Origin: Candidatus Moraniibacteriota bacterium
Lineage (GTDB): Bacteria; Patescibacteriota; Minisyncoccia; Moranbacterales; UBA9337
NCBI GenBank assembly: GCA_028695135.1
Contig: JAQVJM010000007.1
Coordinates: 1 to 34,674, forward strand
Reading direction: 5' to 3'
DNA length: 34,674 bases
Part shown: positions 31,258-34,674 of the stretch, piece by piece
Position numbering within the stretch: the stretch's first letter is position 1
How the letters are laid out: each line of letters opens with the position of its first letter
The notes under the pieces: model-generated
The model's database searches: none
Told to the model about the DNA's origin: nothing
What the model saw: the letters and a program-made list of their open reading frames with translations, nothing else
Translations under genes and position numbers: made by a program

Positions 31258-31800
31258 CTATTCCGGAGCTATCAGCATAATAAATCCTCCGGGAAACCTT
31301 TTTACGTCATCTTCAATCCTGTAAGGAATATCAATTTTATTTACAAAATTTCTTATGCTTTTTACGGCCAGATCTTGATGCGCCTTTTCTCTTCCCCTGA
31401 GCCTCAGTTCCAATTTTACCTTGTGTCCCTTGGCCAAAAATTTTTCCGCCTGTTTCTTCTTGAATTCGATATCATGGCTGTCAGTTCTGATTCCCAGGCG
31501 TATTCCCTTAGTGTCGGTTTTTTTCTGTTTGGCTTTATTCAAACGGTCTTGTTTGGTTTGGCTATATTGGAATTTTCCATAATTGGTTATTTTGCAGACC
31601 GGAGGTCTCGAATTGGGAGAAACTTCCACCAGATCTAATCCTTTTTCTCTGGCTATTTCAAGAGCTTTAAGATTGCTCATTTCCCCAAGTTGTTTTCCGT
31701 TCTCATCCACTACAAAAACTCTGGGAATTCTTATATATTCATTTACCCTGTATCTGGGTCGTTGAGGCTTAATCGGTCTTTTATTGTAGCGTCTTCGCAT
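31258..31800 (-). CDS. infC: Translation initiation factor IF-3
   Basis: Keeps subunits apart and checks start-codon pairing. 180 residues: N domain with VNEYIRIPRVFVVDENGKQLG and ALEIAREKGLDLVEVSPNSR, helical linker with YGKFQYSQTKQ, and C domain with KGIRLGIRTDSHDIEFKKKQ, LELRLRGREKAH. Normal length. The start codon is ATG, unlike the AUU of E. coli infC. First gene of infC-rpmI-rplT and downstream of ssrA. No Shine-Dalgarno. Confidence 0.97.
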   Translation of the reverse strand: MRRRYNKRPIKPQRPRYRVNEYIRIPRVFVVDENGKQLGEMSNLKALEIAREKGLDLVEVSPNSRPPVCKITNYGKFQYSQTKQDRLNKAKQKKTDTKGIRLGIRTDSHDIEFKKKQAEKFLAKGHKVKLELRLRGREKAHQDLAVKSIRNFVNKIDIPYRIEDDVKRFPGGFIMLIAPE

Positions 31801-31806
31801 TTTTTG

Positions 31807-31896
31807 GGTAATTAGTAACTGGTAATCAGTAACTAGTAATTGTTATTTATTTAGCAATCCGTTTTCACTAGTTACGAGTTACTAGTTACGGATTAC
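31807..31896. repeat. Two inverted heptad arrays between ssrA and infC
   Basis: Array 1 (31807-31841): five units including AGTAACT GGTAATC. Array 2 (31869-31896): four units including TAGTTAC GAGTTAC. The arrays are complementary (GTAACTAGT / ACTAGTTAC among others), so the transcript can fold into a long hairpin right after the tmRNA 3' end. Intervening 27 nt are AT-rich. Confidence 0.85.
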
Positions 31897-31903
31897 TGAT
31901 TTG

Positions 31904-32318
31904 TGGAGCTGGCGGGATTTGAACCCACGTCCAGAATTGGCCTTAAAAACCTTTCTACAAGCTTAGTTTATTTTCATTCCATTGCAAAATGGAAATTTAA
32001 ATCGATAAATATAAAATAAACAAAAGTTTATCGATCGATTTCTCGATTAGCTTTGCGGACTATTCGAGAACGTCATAATCCGCTATCCCAGTGATTGGCA
32101 CCGAGGTTCGCTTACCGGGAGTAGGCGATTCGATGGCTGTCGCAATATTAGGCAACAGCTGTGGCAAAAGATGGTGCAAATGCGCGAGCAATTGCGTCTT
32201 TGGCCTTAGATACTAAGTTTGCACTTATGAATCTTGCAACTTAAGTTTTACGACTTTGACTTGCGCCGGTCGGCTTGCTTGGTTTTTAAAGTTCAAGCTG
32301 TCGAAACTAAACAGCCCC
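31904..32318 (-). ncRNA. ssrA: Transfer-messenger RNA (tmRNA)
   Basis: Rescues stalled ribosomes and tags the peptide for degradation. 5' end GGGGCTG pairs with 3' CAGCTCC, giving the G3-U70 pair needed for alanylation; discriminator A at 31904. CCA is not encoded (CAA follows), unlike the tRNA-Glu in this window. The T arm GTGGG-TTCAAAT-CCCGC is standard. The resume site TAAGTGCAAAC resembles the E. coli one. The tag frame (32222-32148) starts ANLVSKAKDA and ends FATAVA, 24 residues, then TAA. The smpB gene is just upstream on the same strand. Confidence 0.95.
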
Positions 32319-32355
32319 GCCCGCAATGCTTAAAAAGTATTGTAAGCGGGAATGT
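32319..32355 (-). other. Hairpin between smpB and ssrA
   Basis: On the minus strand CCCGCTTACAAT pairs imperfectly with ATTGCGGG, and GCTT with AAGC. No T-run follows, so smpB transcripts probably continue into ssrA and are cut here to form the tmRNA 5' end. Confidence 0.45.
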
Positions 32356-32802
32356 TTATCTTGATTTCATGGTTCTATTAAGCCTTATTTTTGATTCTCT
32401 ATCCTTGATATTTTCTCTCTTGTCGTACTTCTTTTTACCACGACCAACACCAAACTCTAGCTTTATGAGTCTTTTCTTAGTATAAACCCGAATCGGCACC
32501 ATTGTCAAGCCTTCAGAGCGGCTTTTTCCCAGTAATTTCTTGATTTCCGACTTATTTAGGAGCAATTTTCTTGATTTTGTGGGATCATAATTTTTTAATT
32601 CTCCGGCAAACTTGTATTTCGGTATAGTGGCGTTTGTGAGGTAAAATTCTCCATCTTTTATCGTGACAAAACTTCCTTTTAGGCTGATATGTCCGGTCTT
32701 TACCGATTTAACTTCCTGTCCGCTCAAGACTAAACCGGCCTCATATTTGTCTTTGAGGTCGTAATCAAACTTTGCTCGCTTGTTTACTGCTAGTGTTTTC
32801 AT
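32356..32802 (-). CDS. smpB: SsrA-binding protein SmpB
   Basis: Binds tmRNA and fills the decoding site on stalled ribosomes. 148 residues from the ATG at 32802 (MKTLAVNKRAKFDYDL). An upstream in-frame ATG adds 16 residues encoded by the heptad array and is rejected. Family blocks: AGLVLSGQEVKSVKTGHISLKGSF, then RKLLLNKSEIKKLLG, and the basic C-terminal tail GVGRGKKKYDKRENIKDRE. The stop is 37 nt from the tmRNA 5' end, so both partners are in one transcript. The promoter is 7 nt from the ATG, so the mRNA is probably leaderless. Confidence 0.96.
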   Translation of the reverse strand: MKTLAVNKRAKFDYDLKDKYEAGLVLSGQEVKSVKTGHISLKGSFVTIKDGEFYLTNATIPKYKFAGELKNYDPTKSRKLLLNKSEIKKLLGKSRSEGLTMVPIRVYTKKRLIKLEFGVGRGKKKYDKRENIKDRESKIRLNRTMKSR

Positions 32803-32809
32803 ATAATAA

Positions 32810-32838
32810 AGTATAAGGTAGTAAGTAGTAAGTAGCAA
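32810..32838 (-). promoter_or_regulatory. Promoter of smpB-ssrA built from a heptad array
   Basis: Minus strand: TTGCTA (32838-32833), 17-bp spacer, TATACT (32815-32810), then 7 nt to the ATG. The -35 and the spacer are the heptads of the array at 32811-32845. Confidence 0.55.
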
Positions 32839-32845
32839 GTAGTCT
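32811..32845. repeat. Five heptads between smpB and the ileS promoter
   Basis: GTATAAG GTAGTAA, then GTAGTAA, GTAGCAA and GTAGTCT in register. It lies between two divergent promoters. Confidence 0.9.
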
Positions 32846-32872
32846 TGCATTTATGGGTATTTCTGGTAAAAT
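32845..32872 (+). promoter_or_regulatory. Promoter of the ileS leader
   Basis: TTGCAT (32845-32850), 16-bp spacer, TAAAAT (32867-32872) with extended TGG. Predicted start near 32879, about 300 nt before ileS. Confidence 0.65.
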
Positions 32873-32878
32873 AAATTT

Positions 32879-33138
32879 ACAAATTCAAAACTCTTTGACG
32901 GTGGCAATCACTGCCGGATTCTCTTATGAGAAAGGGTGCGGGAAGAAATTTAATTACGTAATTAATTACATATTTAATTGCGTAATTCTAGAATAGAACT
33001 CGCCGGAAAGATGTTCGTAAACATCAAAAGGAAGGGTAGGAAGCAGTAGGTAGGAAGTATGAAGCACAGGCTTAATACTTAATACTTAATAATACTTTCT
33101 ACTGAATTAAGGTGGTACCACGCCGATTGCGTCCTTAA
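32879..33138 (+). promoter_or_regulatory. T-box riboswitch leader of ileS
   Basis: The T-box core AAGGTGGTACCACG (33109-33122) is plain. TTAAGG (33107-33112) can pair with CCTTAA (33133-33138) to form the antiterminator around the TGGTACC bulge; the same CCTTAA pairs with a later TTAAGG to form the terminator. The leader should sense uncharged tRNA-Ile. The 5' half has stems (TTCTC-TTAT-GAGAA; AATTACG with CGTAATT), but I could not place the specifier codon or the AGTA motif of stem I with confidence. Confidence 0.88.
33036..33091. repeat. Eight heptads inside the T-box leader
   Basis: GTAGGAA GCAGTAG, GTAGGAA, GTATGAA, GCACAGG and three CTTAATA, 56 nt in unbroken register. It fills the space between the 5' stems and the antiterminator. 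Confidence 0.9.
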
Positions 33139-33167
33139 GCATTATATGTTTAAGGTTTTTTATTTTT
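33133..33167 (+). terminator. Regulated terminator of the T-box
   Basis: CCTTAA (33133-33138) with TTAAGG (33150-33155), an 11-nt loop and TTTTTTATTTTT. Mutually exclusive with the antiterminator. Confidence 0.85.
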
Positions 33168-33181
33168 CAAATATAAAATTT

Positions 33182-34674
33182 ATGTCTGATTTTAAAAAAG
33201 TCCAATCAAATCAAAATTTTCCTGAAATGGAGAACGAAGTGATTAAATTTTGGGAAGAGAATAAAATTTTCGAAAAATCTTTGGAATCAAGGAAAGGTTC
33301 CAAGGAGTATGCTTTTTACGATGGGCCTCCCTTTGCAACGGGGACCCCTCATTATGGACACTTGGTCGGAAGCATAATGAAAGATGTGGTGCCGAGATAC
33401 TGGACGATGCGCGGATATTATGTGGAGAGAAAGTGGGGGTGGGATTGCCATGGCCTTCCGATTGAAAACATCGTTGAAAAGGAATTGGGATCCAAAAAAA
33501 AGAAAGACATTGAGGTCATGGGAGTGGATAAATTCAATGAATTGTGCCGGAGCAAAGTTTTGTTTTATGTCGATGAATGGAAAAAAGTTATCAAGAGACT
33601 TGGTCGCTGGGCGGACATGGAAAATCCTTACAAAACTATGGATCTGGATTATATGGAAAGCGTCTGGTGGGTTTTTAAAGAACTTTATGATAAAGATCTT
33701 ATTTATGAAGGATATCGATCAATGCACATCTGTACTCGCTGTGAAACTACGCTTTCCCAGCAAGAAGTGGCGGAGGGATATCAGGACATAAAGGATCTGT
33801 CGGCTATAGCTAAATTTGAGTTGCTCTCTACGAATTACGAATCTGATACGAATGTACGAATTACGGATGATGAAAAAACATATATCTTGGCGTGGACGAC
33901 GACCCCGTGGACGCTTATTGGAAATGTGGCTTTGGCTGTGGGTGAAGATGTTGATTATTGCAAAGTCAAAAGTCAAAAGTCAAAAGTCAAAAGTGCAACT
34001 GAAAATTTAAAACTCAAAAAAGGTGAATCATACATTCTAGCTAAAGATAGATTGGGTGAGATTTTAAAGGATGAAGAATATGAGATTGTCGAAGAGTTCA
34101 AAGGGAAAGATTTGGTCGGCAAAGAATACAAACCGCTTTTCGATTATTATCAGGGAAAAGGATTGGACAATGAAGAAAACGGATGGAAGATCTATCCGGC
34201 GGATTTTGTGACTACGGAAGAGGGGACGGGCGTGGTGCATATCGCGCCGGCGTTCGGCGAAGACGACTTAAGGCTCGGAGAAAAATACAAACTGCCGTTC
34301 GTCCAGCACGTGGGACTTGATGGAGTTATAAAGGATGAAGCTAAGGATTTTGCGGGACTGTCTGTTAAGCCCTCCTTCGCTGAAGCTTCGGCGGGTAAAA
34401 AAGAAAAGGATTCTCATCAGAAGACCGATATTGAAGTTATCAAATATCTGGCGCACAATAATTTGCTTTTTGCCAAAGAAAAATACGAGCATAGCTACCC
34501 GCACTGCTGGAGATGCGATACCCCGCTCATTAATTATGCAACAAGTTCTTGGTTTGTAGCAGTGGAAAAAATAAAAGAAAAAGCCTTGGAATTAGCCAAA
34601 GAAATAAATTGGTCTCCGTCTCATATGAAGAAGGGGCGATTCGGCAATTGGCTTGAGGGAGCGCGCGATTGGTC
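33182..34674 (+). CDS. ileS: Isoleucyl-tRNA synthetase (5' part, runs off the window)
   Basis: Class I synthetase for isoleucine. About 497 residues are in view; the frame is open to the window edge. Signature HYGH at residues 57-60 in PPFATGTPHYGHLVGS, ERKWGWDCHGLPIE, and the editing-domain motif AWTTTPWTL. The KMSKS motif lies beyond the window. Three segments look like insertions compared with the family: residues ~215-228 (TACGAAT repeat), ~261-280 (AAAGTCA heptads) and ~395-405 (SVKPSFAEASAGK). All keep the frame open. Controlled by the T-box leader upstream. ATG at 33182 is fixed by the family start; no Shine-Dalgarno. Confidence 0.96.
   Translation, partial: MSDFKKVQSNQNFPEMENEVIKFWEENKIFEKSLESRKGSKEYAFYDGPPFATGTPHYGHLVGSIMKDVVPRYWTMRGYYVERKWGWDCHGLPIENIVEKELGSKKKKDIEVMGVDKFNELCRSKVLFYVDEWKKVIKRLGRWADMENPYKTMDLDYMESVWWVFKELYDKDLIYEGYRSMHICTRCETTLSQQEVAEGYQDIKDLSAIAKFELLSTNYESDTNVRITDDEKTYILAWTTTPWTLIGNVALAVGEDVDYCKVKSQKSKVKSATENLKLKKGESYILAKDRLGEILKDEEYEIVEEFKGKDLVGKEYKPLFDYYQGKGLDNEENGWKIYPADFVTTEEGTGVVHIAPAFGEDDLRLGEKYKLPFVQHVGLDGVIKDEAKDFAGLSVKPSFAEASAGKKEKDSHQKTDIEVIKYLAHNNLLFAKEKYEHSYPHCWRCDTPLINYATSSWFVAVEKIKEKALELAKEINWSPSHMKKGRFGNWLEGARDW
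33826..33868. repeat. TACGAAT-type repeat inside ileS
   Basis: CTCTACGAATTACGAAT, a 4-nt spacer, TACGAATG, TACGAATT. Nearly the same as the intergenic copy at 25785-25822. In frame it encodes STNYESDTNVRIT. Confidence 0.8.
33962..34017. repeat. AAAGTCA heptad array inside ileS
   Basis: Four exact AAAGTCA units (33962-33989), then degenerate units AAAGTGC, AACTGAA, AATTTAA, AACTCAA in the same register. It encodes a lysine- and serine-rich stretch (KVKSQKSKVKSATEN). Confidence 0.9.
34366..34395. repeat. Short palindromic repeat inside ileS
   Basis: CCTTCGCTGAAGCTTCGGCG is a near-palindrome centred on GAAGCTTC (34382-34389). It encodes KPSFAEASAG in frame. Palindromes of this kind occur dispersed in CPR genomes as far as I recall; no second copy is in this window. 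Confidence 0.5.

Noticed and set aside
32803-32850. Longer SmpB start at 32850
   Set aside because: The extra 16 residues come from the heptad array and overlap the promoter; the conserved start is MKTLAVNKRAKF.
24981-33091. CRISPR arrays
   Set aside because: The repeats are only 7-8 nt, contiguous, without spacers, and no cas gene is in view.
1-34674. Alternative genetic code with TGA read as glycine
   Set aside because: nrdG, mpg, the ComEC-type hydrolase and the 12139 gene all end at TGA at the expected protein length.

Overview
The window looks like a chromosomal segment of a Candidate Phyla Radiation bacterium (Patescibacteria, most likely Parcubacteria-like). This rests on the small AT-rich intergenic regions, ComEC split into a membrane protein and a separate beta-lactamase-fold protein, VirB2-like pilin genes, a class III ribonucleotide reductase with NrdR, and FtsA/FtsZ beside LepB, HisRS and YbeY. 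TGA is used as an ordinary stop (for example nrdG, the ComEC-type hydrolase and mpg), so this is not a UGA-glycine lineage. No 16S gene or reference is available here, so the lineage is an inference.

Layout. 1-7236 is a plus-strand housekeeping block: tail of a beta-helix-type surface protein, lepB, hisS with an unusual basic tail, a HIT protein, rpsU, yqeY, ybeY, dgkA, ftsA, ftsZ. 7250-11889 is a class III RNR locus: nrdR with an NrdR box at its own promoter, nrdD, a separate small gene carrying the glycyl-radical domain, and nrdG. 11945-12973 has a small acidic protein and a SpoIIM-family membrane protein. 13054-18099 is a self-contained transcription unit, richer in GC than its neighbours: RND/MMPL-type permease, LolA-like lipoprotein-sorting protein, and an apparent outer-membrane beta-barrel. 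That combination is expected in diderm bacteria and is surprising here. 18145-20756 holds minus-strand genes: 3-methyladenine glycosylase, a secreted protein with two repeated domains, and a TrmB-type regulator. 20794-24307 holds a DUF167 protein, the two ComEC parts and an unknown anchored protein. 24370-24888 is a small island of micro-ORFs with its own promoter and terminators. 24913-30413 contains tRNA-Glu, greA, CIRCE-controlled clpB, a pilin-peptidase fusion and a VanZ protein. 30452-32838 is a minus-strand translation block: smpB, ssrA (tmRNA), infC, rpmI, rplT. The window ends in ileS, preceded by a T-box leader and cut by the window edge.

The most unusual signal is not a gene. At least fifteen places, nearly all at gene borders, carry short degenerate arrays with a strict 7-nt period (8 nt at one site). 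Units differ between loci but stay in register within a locus. They flank the tRNA, lie between ribosomal-protein genes, form the spacer and -35 of the smpB promoter, end exactly at the clpB start codon, occupy 56 nt of the ileS T-box leader, and occur in frame inside nrdG and ileS. They resemble in style the heptameric STRR repeats of filamentous cyanobacteria. Other highlights are the split NrdD, the diderm-type export cassette, a long tmRNA tag, and a sharp split between genes with strong Shine-Dalgarno sites and genes with none, several of which are probably leaderless.
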